Of a DNA stretch of 64,000 bases, positions 1 through 8,712 are shown one piece after another (position 1 is the first letter of the stretch; each line of letters starts with the position of its first letter). The position numbers and the translations under genes are program-made. The notes beneath the pieces are model-generated. The model was not told the DNA's origin. It made no database searches and saw only the letters and a program-made list of their open reading frames with translations. Location: the NCBI GenBank assembly GCA_964564435.1, contig CAZMAT010000002.1:1-64000 (forward strand), read 5' to 3'. The stretch is from Fermentibacter sp964564435. Its GTDB lineage: Bacteria > Fermentibacterota > Fermentibacteria > Fermentibacterales > Fermentibacteraceae.

Positions 1-71
1 GATACTGTCACATCCTTCCCGGCGATTCTGTCTATCCTAGAAACGGCGATGACACTTGAGGGATCTCCCGT

Positions 72-1889
72 TCAGCCCCTCGCGGTCAGTTCCCCGAACC
101 GGCGCACGGTATCCTCGAGGAAGTCAAGCGCCTCGTTCACGGGAGCCGGGGTCTCGAGATCGACTCCCGCGTCGCGGAGGAGGTCCAGCGGCCTCTTGGA
201 AGAACCTGCCGAGAGGAAGCCGAGATACGCCTCCAGCGCGCCCGGCCGTCCCTCGAGTATCCGCCGGGACAGAGCCACGGCCGAGGAGAGGCCGGTGGCG
301 TACTTGTAGACGTAGAAGTCGTAATAGAAGTGCGGTATCCTGGCCCATTCCGCCGCGATGAGGGCGTCGTCGCCCGAAGTGTTCAGGGCTTCGCCGTGGT
401 AGAGGCGGACCAGTTCCAGGTACTTCGAGTTCAGGAACTCGGGGGTGAGCGCACCGCCCTCCTCGACCTCCCTGTGGATCAGCCACTCGAACTCGGCGAA
501 CATGGTCTGCCTGAAGACCGTGGTCCTGAAGTCGTTGACCAGCCTGTCCAGCAGGAAGGCCTTCATCCCGTCGTCGCCGGTCTTCTTCATCAGCATGTCC
601 GCGAGGAGCATCTCGTTGGTCGTCGAGGCGACCTCCGCCACGAGGATCCTGTAGTCCGAAGTGTGGTAGGGCTGATGCCTCCATGACATGAGGCTGTGCA
701 TCGAGTGCCCGGCTTCGTGGGCCAGCGTGAACACCGAGTCGAGAGTGCCGCTGAAGTTGTGGAGGATGTACGGCATCGAGTCGGCGCATCCTGTGGAATA
801 GGCTCCCGAGCGCTTGCCGACGTTCTCGTACCTGTCCACCCAGCCGCTCCTGAATCCCTCCGACAGGTCGGCGACATACATTTCGCCCAGGGGGCGGACC
901 GCCTCCAGGGTCATCTCCACTGCCTCGTCATAGCCGTACCTGCGCGTAGAGTACTCGACCGCCGGCAGATACAGGTCGCAGGGGGACATCGTGCCGAGGC
1001 CGAGGGCGGCCTTCTTCGCGGCGTAGTAGCCGTGCATCACGGGCAGCCTGCCGTGGACGGCGTCGATCAGGGCCTCGTAGACGCCGGTACCGACCAGATC
1101 GTCGAAGAGCGAGGCCGCAAGCGCGGATGCATGCCTCCTCGCCCTGGCCGTGAAGATGTGCGACTTCACCTGGCCGTTGAGGAGAGCGGCCGATGTGTTC
1201 AGGTTCCCCGACAGCTCCCTGTAGTACCCGTCGAAGGCGGCCCTCCTGACCTTCGGATCCCTCTCCTCCATGAGCGGCACGAGGTTCGAGTTGGTGAGCC
1301 TGGTCGGCCTGCCCTCGGCATCCGTTATCTCGGGCAGCCTGGCGGGCATGTCCACGTTCGAGAGCTTGCCGAATCCCGCATGGAAACCCTGGAGGGCGTC
1401 TCCAGACATCGCCAGGAGCTTCTCCTCCGGTTCCGAGAGGGTGTGGGGGCGGTATCGCAGCATCTCGCCCAGCCAGGAGGAATAACCTTCGAGCGCCGGG
1501 GTGCGGAGCCATCCCGACATCACGGCCGGATCGATCGAGAGCAGTTCGGGCATGAAGAACGAATGAGCCGTCGCGACCTCGTTCCTCCTGGCGGTGCACC
1601 TGTCGTCCATCGAGGAGTGGAGGGCATTCGAGAGGTCCTCGTCCTGCCTCATGCTCGCGTAGAGGCCCAGCTTCTCGAGGACCCTCCTCTGTGAGAGCAT
1701 CTCCGACACCGCATGGGCGAGCGTCTCCGGCGATTCACCGAGCCTTCCAGCCCAGGCCGCGAACACACGGCCGTAACCCTCGGTGGCCCGGAAGGCCATC
1801 TCCCATTCTTCGTCGGATCTGAAGACGGCCTCGACCGCCCATCTGTCACCTGCCGCAACCTGGTCTCTCCTCGGAGGCTGTCCAGACAT
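72..1889 (-). CDS. pepF: M3-family oligoendopeptidase F
   Basis: A 605-residue cytoplasmic zinc metallopeptidase of the M3 (oligoendopeptidase F) family, which cleaves short peptides. The HEAGH zinc motif lies at residues 391-395 and the third zinc ligand, in the VAEVAS segment, is near Glu419, the usual spacing for M3B enzymes. Length matches the family (about 600 aa). The start codon ATG at 1889 has a moderate GGATGG-type ribosome site upstream. It is divergent from the MFS gene, separated by about 240 bp, and appears monocistronic. Nothing looks broken. Family assignment is secure; the exact peptide substrates cannot be read from sequence. Confidence 0.93.
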   Translation of the reverse strand: MSGQPPRRDQVAAGDRWAVEAVFRSDEEWEMAFRATEGYGRVFAAWAGRLGESPETLAHAVSEMLSQRRVLEKLGLYASMRQDEDLSNALHSSMDDRCTARRNEVATAHSFFMPELLSIDPAVMSGWLRTPALEGYSSWLGEMLRYRPHTLSEPEEKLLAMSGDALQGFHAGFGKLSNVDMPARLPEITDAEGRPTRLTNSNLVPLMEERDPKVRRAAFDGYYRELSGNLNTSAALLNGQVKSHIFTARARRHASALAASLFDDLVGTGVYEALIDAVHGRLPVMHGYYAAKKAALGLGTMSPCDLYLPAVEYSTRRYGYDEAVEMTLEAVRPLGEMYVADLSEGFRSGWVDRYENVGKRSGAYSTGCADSMPYILHNFSGTLDSVFTLAHEAGHSMHSLMSWRHQPYHTSDYRILVAEVASTTNEMLLADMLMKKTGDDGMKAFLLDRLVNDFRTTVFRQTMFAEFEWLIHREVEEGGALTPEFLNSKYLELVRLYHGEALNTSGDDALIAAEWARIPHFYYDFYVYKYATGLSSAVALSRRILEGRPGALEAYLGFLSAGSSKRPLDLLRDAGVDLETPAPVNEALDFLEDTVRRFGELTARG

Positions 1890-2127
1890 CCCGTTACCAT
1901 CCTTCTACATGATCCGGGCAACGATGCCCCCGTGGACATCCTGCCCGGGTATCTCTGCGCATCCCGTCCGTCCCCGGACGCCGTTCTCCGGTCCGCCAAG
2001 TATAGGCCGCGGGCCTCCGGTTCCGCCATGACCGCCATGAAGGGTCGTCGCGGTGGCGATGGCCCCGGAGACCCTCATCGGCCATGTTCGAGGCATCGGA
2101 CGCACTGCTGCATCACCAGGAGGACGG
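1890..2127. other. Divergent intergenic region, pepF / MFS gene
   Basis: These 238 bases separate two divergently transcribed genes, so promoters for both must lie here. On the minus strand a TATACT hexamer (2000-2005) could be a -10 box for pepF, but no convincing -35 sits 17 bases upstream. I found no hairpin, repeat or RNA gene. Confidence 0.4.
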
Positions 2128-3342
2128 ATGCGCTCCCAATCCATGAGGAACCCCCTTGCCGAGAGGATAGGCCTCTCCGGCAGCCTCGGCAGGATGATGA
2201 TCGGAGTCGCCCTGATGGCGGCCGCCGGGAACGTCTTCTCGTCGGTGATGCCGGACTTTCTCTTCAACGTCCTCCGCGTGGGCGGAGACACCCGGGGGGC
2301 CCTGGAGGTCCCCAGGGAGCTCCCGGGATTCCTCCAGGTGATCCTGGTGGGCCTTGTGGCGGGGATGGCCCGGGGGAGGGCCCTGAGCCTATGCTTCCTG
2401 GCCGGGGTGGTGAGCTTCCTCGTGCTGGCCTTCGCCGGCTCGTCCTTCGCGGTGTTCATGGCCTGCATGATCCTCTGGTCGGCGGGCATGCACCTGTACG
2501 TGCCCCTGAGGGACGCCCTGGCCATGGACCTGGAGCCCGGGCGCGGGAGGGGCTGGATCCTCGGTACGGTGGGAGCCTACAGGTCCGCCGGACTGATGCT
2601 GGGAACCGGGATCGTCTGGGTCGTGCTGGGCAGGATCCGGGGCGGCTTCGGCACGGTCTACGGAGCGGCCGCAGCCGTTCTGGCCCTCGGCTTCGTGCTG
2701 ACCATGGCCATCCCCAGGGTGCGGGGCGACAGGACGGAGGGTGAGCCGGGGCCATCCATGAAGGAACGGTTCGTCCTGCGCAGGGAATACAGGCTCTACT
2801 ACATCCTCGCGATCCTCTTCGGGGCGAGGAAGCAGATCTTCCTGACATTCGCGCCATGGCTGCTGGTGAGCATGTTCGACCAGAAGGCCCCCGACCTGGC
2901 TCTGGCGATGGGGGCTGCGGCGCTGCTGGGCCTGTTCTCGAAGCCGCTCTTCGGAGATCTCATAGACAGGTACGGGGAGAAGTCCGTCCTTACCGTGGAG
3001 TCGATCCTCGTGTTCGCCATGTGCATCGGGTACGCCGCGGCTCCGTCGGTCCTCGCGCGGGGCGCTGCCCTGGCAGTCCTGTACTCGCTCTACGTCCTCG
3101 ACGAGCTCCTCTTCTCGCTGAGCATGGCGCGCACCACCTACCTCTCGAGGATCGCCAGGTGCAGCGGAGACATCGTGCCCACCCTGGGCCTGGGAGGCAC
3201 CCTCGACCATGCGGTCTCCATGCTGGTCCCCGCAGGTGCGGGACTTCTGTGGGCATTCCTGGGGCCCTGGTCCGTGTTCTGCCTCGCAGCAGTGGTGGCC
3301 GCAGTGAATCTCGTCTTCGTGAGGAAGATGGAATCGAGATAG
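2128..3342 (+). CDS. MFS-type membrane transporter
   Basis: A 404-residue polytopic membrane protein with about twelve hydrophobic segments and the layout of a major facilitator transporter, including a basic cytoplasmic loop in the middle (near GDRTEGEPGPSMKERF). I chose ATG 2128 rather than an upstream in-frame ATG because AGGAGG at 2118-2123 sits five bases before it. A possible A-motif-like loop, GDLIDRYGEKS, begins the second half. The substrate cannot be inferred. The gene stands alone between the divergent peptidase gene and a convergent lipoprotein gene, with a hairpin terminator just after its stop. Confidence 0.85.
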   Translation: MRSQSMRNPLAERIGLSGSLGRMMIGVALMAAAGNVFSSVMPDFLFNVLRVGGDTRGALEVPRELPGFLQVILVGLVAGMARGRALSLCFLAGVVSFLVLAFAGSSFAVFMACMILWSAGMHLYVPLRDALAMDLEPGRGRGWILGTVGAYRSAGLMLGTGIVWVVLGRIRGGFGTVYGAAAAVLALGFVLTMAIPRVRGDRTEGEPGPSMKERFVLRREYRLYYILAILFGARKQIFLTFAPWLLVSMFDQKAPDLALAMGAAALLGLFSKPLFGDLIDRYGEKSVLTVESILVFAMCIGYAAAPSVLARGAALAVLYSLYVLDELLFSLSMARTTYLSRIARCSGDIVPTLGLGGTLDHAVSMLVPAGAGLLWAFLGPWSVFCLAAVVAAVNLVFVRKMESR

Positions 3343-3346
3343 AAAA

Positions 3347-3368
3347 GGCCCCCGGTCTCCCGGGGGCC
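3347..3368 (-). terminator. Intrinsic terminator between convergent genes
   Basis: A perfect 9-bp GC stem (3347-3355 pairing with 3360-3368) with a TCTC loop lies between the convergent MFS gene and lipoprotein gene. On the minus strand the stem is followed by TTTTCT, so it best terminates the lipoprotein transcript. On the plus strand the downstream run is only weakly T-rich, so it may be bidirectional but less efficient there. Confidence 0.8.
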
Positions 3369-3389
3369 CTCTCCGCTGTCTGGAAGAAG

Positions 3390-4286
3390 CTACTGGGTAT
3401 CCATCTGGTCGAGGGTGACGCTCCACACGAAGCCCTCGGGTCCGATTTCCTGGGTCCAGAGGGTGTAGGTGTCGCCGTCCTCGTCTTCGGCCTTCATGTC
3501 CCAGGTGCCCGTGGTGATCTCGACATCGAAGGACTCGCCGGGCGCCAGTATGCGGGAGCCGAGACGGTCCTCGCTCCAGGGCGCGTCGGAGGGGTCGATG
3601 TAGATGAAGGAGATGTCCCAGCTGCCCAGGTCGTTCCTGACCGTGACCGTAGCGGGGACGGGGACGGGCCTGGCCTCGTCGATGTCCTCGGGCTTGACTG
3701 CGACGTCCGCCCCGGCGGTCTCGCTGACCGCGATGCCCTCATAGGTGTAGGTGAAGTCGGTGTCGTCGACGACCTGGATGTCATACGAGCCGGGCTCGAC
3801 CCAGACGGTGATCTTCTCGTCCGGGAAGACGATGTTGGAGCCCATGTACTCGGTGGTCGGCTCGGTGCCGGTGGGGTCGACGTACAGGTACCACATGTCG
3901 TAGTCGACGAGGTTGTTGGTCAGGGTGATCGGGTAATGACCCGTTCCGACGTGGACATGCTCCCAGTTCAGGTCGTCGAGGGTGACCTCCTTGACGAAGC
4001 CCTCCTTGGGGACCGTGACGTTCTCGAAGAAGTAACTGTCGTCATCCTCGTCGATCACGAGGATGTTGTACGTGCCGGGCAGGAACTGGAACTCGGCACT
4101 CTGGCCGGGCGTGAGGTCGGTGGCCTGCAGATCCTCGCCACGGCTGACCTGGGTGGTGGGGTAGATGTAGATCTGGGCGATGTCGTAATCGCCGAGCGAA
4201 TTGGTGACGGTGACGGGCACTGTCTTGGCGCAACCCGCTCCGAACAGCACGAGAGCGCCGGCAAGCAGCAGCAGGACTCTTCTCAT
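3390..4286 (-). CDS. Lipoprotein built of three tandem beta-modules
   Basis: A 298-residue predicted lipoprotein: a hydrophobic signal (MRRVLLLLAG...) ends in the lipobox LFGAGC. The rest consists of three copies of a module of about 90 residues. Each starts with a V/I-T-V/L-x-N-x-L-x-x-Y/W-D pattern followed by a hydrophobic Y-I/V-Y strand, and ends with a G-T/S-Y/W-x-x-x-V/A-x-D-x-D patch and further strands. The module recurs once at the C-terminus of the next upstream gene. GGAGGG directly precedes two adjacent ATGs (4289 and 4286); the second has the better spacing. I know no named family; function unknown, probably surface or periplasmic ligand binding. Confidence 0.8.
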   Translation of the reverse strand: MRRVLLLLAGALVLFGAGCAKTVPVTVTNSLGDYDIAQIYIYPTTQVSRGEDLQATDLTPGQSAEFQFLPGTYNILVIDEDDDSYFFENVTVPKEGFVKEVTLDDLNWEHVHVGTGHYPITLTNNLVDYDMWYLYVDPTGTEPTTEYMGSNIVFPDEKITVWVEPGSYDIQVVDDTDFTYTYEGIAVSETAGADVAVKPEDIDEARPVPVPATVTVRNDLGSWDISFIYIDPSDAPWSEDRLGSRILAPGESFDVEITTGTWDMKAEDEDGDTYTLWTQEIGPEGFVWSVTLDQMDTQ

Positions 4287-4416
4287 CATCCCTCCATCGA
4301 GAGTTGTACAGCAAGGACCATGTCGAAACATGCCAGGCATACCCCGACCATCGTGCGCATATCATCGCGAAGCGCAGAACAGGTGTCCATACCGGTTGCC
4401 GCGTACGTTCCGGGGC

Positions 4417-5220
4417 TCAGTCCATGTCGGACAGCGTCGGCGTCCAGGAGTAGCCGGAGGGGCCTACCTCGGCGCCGTAGTTGCTGTATGTGTCGCCGTC
4501 CTCGTCCTCGACCATGATGTCGTAGGTGCCGGGGGCCACGTTTACCGTGATGGTGTTGCCGGGCGACAGGATCCGGCTGGAGCCCAGCCAGTCGTTGCCC
4601 CACTCGGTCATGTCGGCCGAGCTGACGTAGACGAACCAGATCTCGTAGCTGCCTAGGCCGTTCGTGATCCTGACGGGGCAGCTCCCGGAACCCGCCTCGA
4701 AGTCCATGCCGGCCTGCATGTCGGAACCGAAGGTGTCGGCCTCGATCTCATGGGCGAGGATGTCGTCGACGGTCATGCCGGAGCCGGCGAGACCCTCGTC
4801 GATGGCGTCCTTCATGAACTGCTCGAAGTCGAGCCTCCATGCTCCGTCTTCCAGGACGAACTCGGTGGTCTCGTCGCCGTCGATGGTGGCGGTGACGACC
4901 TGCGCCCTGTTGCCGGTGATGGTGACCGACGTGATGTCCCGGGAGAGGTCGGACATGTCGACTTCCGACATCATCTCGGTGAGGAGCTCGCTTCCGGTAT
5001 CACCCATGCCCATGCCGTAGAACTGGAAGGCCTCGGCCAGGTCGTCGAGGAAGGTGCGGGTGTTGGAGCTCATCATGTCGTAGGTGGCCTGGTAGTCTCC
5101 CGCCTCCAGATTGTCGGTGAGGTCGTTGTAGGCGGTGCGTACAGCCTGCTCCTCGGGTGATCTGCCGCATGCGGATACCGCGAGGAGTAGCACGAACAGC
5201 GATGTGAGCAGCCTGTTCAA
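4417..5220 (-). CDS. Lipoprotein: NTF2/DUF4878-like domain plus one shared beta-module
   Basis: A 267-residue lipoprotein starting at TTG (5220), preceded by GGAGG four bases away; the signal LLTSLFVLLLAVSAC ends in the lipobox. Residues about 25-140 resemble small NTF2-like/DUF4878 lipoproteins (a helix such as AVRTAYNDLTDNLEAGDY, then beta strands such as RAQVVTATIDG). After a linker, residues about 178-267 form one copy of the module found three times in the adjacent downstream lipoprotein (RITNGLGSYEIWFVYV, GTYDIMVEDEDGDTY). A good promoter lies upstream. The shared module makes the pair likely to act together; the function is unknown. Confidence 0.82.
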   Translation of the reverse strand: MNRLLTSLFVLLLAVSACGRSPEEQAVRTAYNDLTDNLEAGDYQATYDMMSSNTRTFLDDLAEAFQFYGMGMGDTGSELLTEMMSEVDMSDLSRDITSVTITGNRAQVVTATIDGDETTEFVLEDGAWRLDFEQFMKDAIDEGLAGSGMTVDDILAHEIEADTFGSDMQAGMDFEAGSGSCPVRITNGLGSYEIWFVYVSSADMTEWGNDWLGSSRILSPGNTITVNVAPGTYDIMVEDEDGDTYSNYGAEVGPSGYSWTPTLSDMD

Positions 5221-5269
5221 AATACCTCCATTCCCCCTGTCGGGCTTGATCGAACCAGCCAGCGATGTT

Positions 5270-5298
5270 AGCGTACTCGTATCCGCTCCCCGTGTCAA
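5270..5298 (-). promoter_or_regulatory. Sigma-70-type promoter for the lipoprotein pair
   Basis: Reading on the minus strand, a perfect TTGACA (-35, 5298-5293) is followed after exactly 17 bases by TACGCT (-10, 5275-5270). The TTG start of the lipoprotein gene is about 50 bases downstream. The same TTGACA-17-TAnnnT pattern occurs before dnaK and before the PilZ gene in this window. Confidence 0.55.
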
Positions 5299-5337
5299 CA
5301 TCCGGTTCGGGGTCCGCAAGGAGTGCTGCATCGGTGG

Positions 5338-6282
5338 GTGGCCTTGGCTGAAGAGACCGGCGATTATCCCGTCAGGCTCCGCTTCCCCCGCGAGGGGGAG
5401 ACGGACCCGGTGACGGGGCTGCCCCCCAGGAAGGCGCTGGACGAGGATCTCCCCAGGCTCCTCAGGCTCATGGCCGTCGAGCGTCTTCCTCTCTGCGCGG
5501 TGATGATCGACATAGACCACTTCAAGCTCTTCAACGACAGGTGGGGCCACGCCATCGGCGACATGGTCCTGCTGCACGTCTCCAGGCTCATCAGGGAGAG
5601 CGTCCGCTACAGGGGTGAGGCCTACAGGTACGGCGGCGAGGAGATCACCGTCCTCCTGCCCAACTTCGACAGATCCGAGGGCCTCGCGGCGGCCTCCAGG
5701 ATGGTGAATACGGTCGGGCATTCGCCTCTCTCGATACCCGCCGACGATCCCTCGATCCCGGTCTCCGCAAGGGTTCAGGCGCCCGGTGGCGGCTCCGGCA
5801 CGGTCAGCCTCGAAGTCGAGATCTCCGCCGGGGTCTGCAGCACCCTGGACGTCACCGGGGCCGAACTCATAGTGATGGCCGACAAGGCGCTCTACGAGGC
5901 CAAGGAGTCCGGCAGGAACTGCGCTGTCGAGTTCACGCCCAGGCTCAACTCCGAATCCAGGACGATCAAAATCGGAGTCACCTATTTCGGCAAGAGCCCG
6001 ATCTTCGACAGGAACAGGCTGATCATCAAGGCCTGGTTCCCCAAGCCCGACGCCCAGGAGATAGAGGCTAGGGAGATCACCTTCCTCGACTCGAGCGTCA
6101 GCGAGCCGCTGTCGCTGGCTTCTCCTCCGGGCGGACTCATCAACAAGGAGATCCCCGGGCGGGTGGTCTTCGTAGAGAACAGGGGCAACTACATCTGGTT
6201 CGAGTTCGAGATCCGCGAGGAGGTCTTCGAACTGATGTGGAGCCAGGTCATGAACAGGAATGCTTCGGGCGGATCGGCTTGA
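5338..6282 (+). CDS. GGDEF-type diguanylate cyclase with extra C-terminal domain
   Basis: About 314 residues. A GGDEF domain begins early (DPVTGLPPRKAL), with the metal and substrate segment DIDHFKLFNDRWGHAIGD and the active-site loop GGEEI at residues 99-103, where the usual final Phe is Ile. A loop of about 25 residues rich in Pro/Gly/Ser interrupts the fold before EISAGVCS. After the cyclase, about 100 residues (KIGVTYFGKSPIFDRN... to FELMW) form an unrecognised domain of predicted beta strands. The start is uncertain: AAGGAG at 5318-5323 could serve GTG 5338 or TTG 5344. It may make cyclic di-GMP; the substitution and insertion leave activity open. Confidence 0.78.
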   Translation: MALAEETGDYPVRLRFPREGETDPVTGLPPRKALDEDLPRLLRLMAVERLPLCAVMIDIDHFKLFNDRWGHAIGDMVLLHVSRLIRESVRYRGEAYRYGGEEITVLLPNFDRSEGLAAASRMVNTVGHSPLSIPADDPSIPVSARVQAPGGGSGTVSLEVEISAGVCSTLDVTGAELIVMADKALYEAKESGRNCAVEFTPRLNSESRTIKIGVTYFGKSPIFDRNRLIIKAWFPKPDAQEIEAREITFLDSSVSEPLSLASPPGGLINKEIPGRVVFVENRGNYIWFEFEIREEVFELMWSQVMNRNASGGSA

Positions 6283-7766
6283 GGACGATCCTGAGGTGCG
6301 CCTCTGTCAGGACGGGGCGGGGGACGCCGCTCGGGCCCAGCGAGATCTCCGTGAGAGACGGCGTGATCGAGCGTATCGTCCCGCTCGGGGGGGAAGCGCC
6401 CCCCTGCCATGCCATCCCATCCTTCTTCGATGCGCACTGCCATCTCCTCTGGATGGGAATGGAGAAGGCCGGCCTCGACCTCTCCGGCTGCAGGAGCGCC
6501 GCCGACATGCTCGACGCGCTGGCCGGAGCCCCGGCGGGGGATGACGGGGCGATCGTCAGGGGCGAGAAGTGGGACGAGAGCTCCTGGAGCGCGGCTTCGC
6601 TCCCGTCCCTGGACGAACTCGACAAGGCCTCGAGGGGCAGGCCTGTCATGCTCCGGAGGGTGTGCGGACATGCCGCACTCGTCAACTCGGCGATGCTCGC
6701 GCTGCTCAGGTCTAAAGAGCCGGGCGCCTCGACCTCCGGCGAGGGAGGGAGCGCACTAGTGATCGAAGGCCCCGTGCTCAGGGCATACCAGCTGTTCCCC
6801 CCCACGGACCGCGAGTTCGCGTCCGCCATGCAGTCGGCGGCCGTGATCGCCTTCTCCGAGGGTGTCACCGGGCTCGCCACCACCGAGTCTCCCGGACATG
6901 CCCAGATGATGCCCGTAATACTGCCGCCGGAACTGTCGGTATCCGTCAGCGTGTTCGCGGACGATCCCGCCGCGTGGCCGGATGCCTGGACCTCCGGCAG
7001 GGTGGCGGTCAGAGGCGCCAAGGTGTTCCTCGACGGCGGACTCGGCGCGAGGACCGCCTCCACGGACGGAGCCTACTCCGACGGATCCTCGTGCGCTCCA
7101 TGCATGGACGGACGGCGGCTGGCCCTCCTAGTGGGTGAGGCGAGGAGCAGGGGCCTGGTGCCGGTGGTGCATGCCATAGGAGCCCGGGCTCTCCGCCTGC
7201 TCGACTCGGCCGGGACGATCCCGGCGGGTCCCGGACAGCCTCAGGAGATCAGGGTCGAGCACGCCGAGGATCTGGAACCGGCCTGGCCGGGCACATGGAG
7301 GCGCGACGTCCATGTCTTCTCGATGCAGCCGAACTTCGTCAGGCGCTGGCAGGGCCCCGGGGGGATGTACGAGGAGAGGCTGGGAGCGGCCCGCGCGCGC
7401 AGGCTGAATCCCTTCGCCCTTCCGCTCTCGGCCGGCTTCAGGCTCGGGTTCGGCAGCGACGGGATGCCGTTCGGCCCCCTGTGGGGCATCCGCGGTGCCA
7501 TCCGGCACCCCGAGCCCTCCTTCCGCCTCGGCCCGGAGGATGCCCTGAACGCCTATACCCTCGAGGCGGCATCCATTTCGGGCTTCGGCGATCTGGCCGG
7601 ACCCCTGGCCCCAGGCAGGCGGGCGGACATGGTGCTGCTCGACGGCGATCCAGGGATAGACGGCATGGAATCGCCGAGGGTTCTGCTCACAATGGCCGGA
7701 GGGAGGGTCGTCCACACGGACGGGCGCCTCCCCGGAGGGAGCCTCGGATATGACGGACTGGCGTGA
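6279..7766 (+). CDS. YtcJ-like amidohydrolase (Amidohydro_3 family)
   Basis: A 495-residue metal-dependent amidohydrolase. The metal motif DAHCHLLWMG, a central GAKVFLDGGLGART segment, the histidine motif HAIGARAL and the late Asp in FGSDGMPFGPLWGI are all present, as in YtcJ-like enzymes. I place the start at TTG 6279, where TTGA overlaps the stop of the GGDEF gene; longer in-frame extensions lie inside that gene. Its 3' end overlaps the start of nadC by 17 bases, so the two are translationally linked. The substrate is unknown; the family hydrolyses varied amides and imides. Placement before NAD and CoA genes suggests salvage metabolism but proves nothing. Confidence 0.85.
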   Translation: MRTILRCASVRTGRGTPLGPSEISVRDGVIERIVPLGGEAPPCHAIPSFFDAHCHLLWMGMEKAGLDLSGCRSAADMLDALAGAPAGDDGAIVRGEKWDESSWSAASLPSLDELDKASRGRPVMLRRVCGHAALVNSAMLALLRSKEPGASTSGEGGSALVIEGPVLRAYQLFPPTDREFASAMQSAAVIAFSEGVTGLATTESPGHAQMMPVILPPELSVSVSVFADDPAAWPDAWTSGRVAVRGAKVFLDGGLGARTASTDGAYSDGSSCAPCMDGRRLALLVGEARSRGLVPVVHAIGARALRLLDSAGTIPAGPGQPQEIRVEHAEDLEPAWPGTWRRDVHVFSMQPNFVRRWQGPGGMYEERLGAARARRLNPFALPLSAGFRLGFGSDGMPFGPLWGIRGAIRHPEPSFRLGPEDALNAYTLEAASISGFGDLAGPLAPGRRADMVLLDGDPGIDGMESPRVLLTMAGGRVVHTDGRLPGGSLGYDGLA

Positions 7767-8604
7767 TGTGGAATCCGTCCTGCGCGATGCGGTGTCGAGG
7801 GGGCTGGACGAGGATGCGGCCTTCTCGGATTCGGCTGTCGAAGCCCTCGGCGCGAACGCCTCGAGACGCGCACGGGCGGCTGCAGTCGCGAGAGGCAAGC
7901 TCGTCCTCTGCGGGTGGCGGGCCGTCGAGATGGTCTTCGAGACGCTCGGCGGAGGGGTCGATGCATCCAGGTCGGTCGCCGACGGTGAGGCAGTGGAGCG
8001 GGGCTGCCGCATCGGCATCCTGTCCGGACCTGCGGGTATCCTCCTGCGGGGCGAGAGGACGGCGCTCAACATCCTCAACAGGATGAGCGGCATCGCGACT
8101 GCCACCAGGCTCCTCGTGGAGGCCGTCGAGGGCACGGGTGCCGAGATACTGGACACCAGGAAGACGACGCCGGGGCTCCGCGCGCTGGAGAGGTATGCCG
8201 TCAGATGCGGCGGAGGGCGCAACCACAGGTTCGACCTTCACGAAATGGCCATGTTCAAGGACAACCACTGGCTGGCGGCCGGCAGCCCGGAGGCCCTTGC
8301 GGAAGCCGTGTCCTCGGCACGGAGCGCCGGCATCCCCGTGGAAGTGGAGATCGACAGCCTCGACCAGCTCGATCCGGTGCTGGGGATGCACCCCGGCAGG
8401 GTCCTCCTGGACAACATGAGCGTGGCCGCGATGAGCGAGGCTGTCAGGCGGGCACGGGGCTCGGGCATATACATGGAGGCTTCAGGCGGCATCAGCCTCG
8501 CCACCGCAAGGGATGCGGCAGGCACGGGCGTGGACGGGATCTCGACCGGGAGCATCACGCATTCGGCCCCGGCAGCCGACATCTCACTCGACTGGGAGGA
8601 GTAG
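7750..8604 (+). CDS. nadC: Nicotinate-nucleotide pyrophosphorylase (quinolinate phosphoribosyltransferase)
   Basis: A 284-residue enzyme that converts quinolinate and PRPP into nicotinate mononucleotide in NAD synthesis. Recognisable motifs are ERTALNILNRMSGIAT, the active-site run ILDTRKTTPGLRALERYAVRCGG (split across residues about 133-156), the HRF..H..MFKDNH segment and the phosphate loop near EASGGI. Length is normal. It overlaps the amidohydrolase end by 17 bases. No nadA or nadB lies nearby. Its last ten codons, stop and the following start region are duplicated just downstream (8573-8712). Confidence 0.95.
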   Translation: MTDWRDVESVLRDAVSRGLDEDAAFSDSAVEALGANASRRARAAAVARGKLVLCGWRAVEMVFETLGGGVDASRSVADGEAVERGCRIGILSGPAGILLRGERTALNILNRMSGIATATRLLVEAVEGTGAEILDTRKTTPGLRALERYAVRCGGGRNHRFDLHEMAMFKDNHWLAAGSPEALAEAVSSARSAGIPVEVEIDSLDQLDPVLGMHPGRVLLDNMSVAAMSEAVRRARGSGIYMEASGGISLATARDAAGTGVDGISTGSITHSAPAADISLDWEE

Positions 8605-8712
8605 AGTGCCTTCAGGAGTGACGAACACGCCCTGGGACGACCAGGGTATCTCCCGTCCCGCAGCCGACATCTCACTCGACCGGGAGGAGTAGAGTGCCTT
8701 CAGGAGTGACGA
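8573..8712 (+). repeat. Duplicated nadC/coaX junction (52-bp direct repeat, 88-bp spacing)
   Basis: Bases 8573-8624 recur at 8661-8712 with one mismatch, separated by 36 unique bases that contain a small hairpin (CCCTGG/CCAGGG). Each copy carries the nadC C-terminal codons, its stop, a GGAGGAG ribosome site and a GTG start. Because of this, a 28-codon ORF (8606-8692) runs from the first GTG, which has the coaX N-terminus, to a copy of the nadC C-terminus and stop. The genuine coaX start is the second GTG, 8694. Whether the small chimeric peptide is made is unknown. Confidence 0.9.

Noticed and set aside
2053..2127. Longer N-terminus for the MFS transporter
   Set aside because: The upstream ATG lacks a ribosome site, whereas the ATG at 2128 has a perfect AGGAGG.
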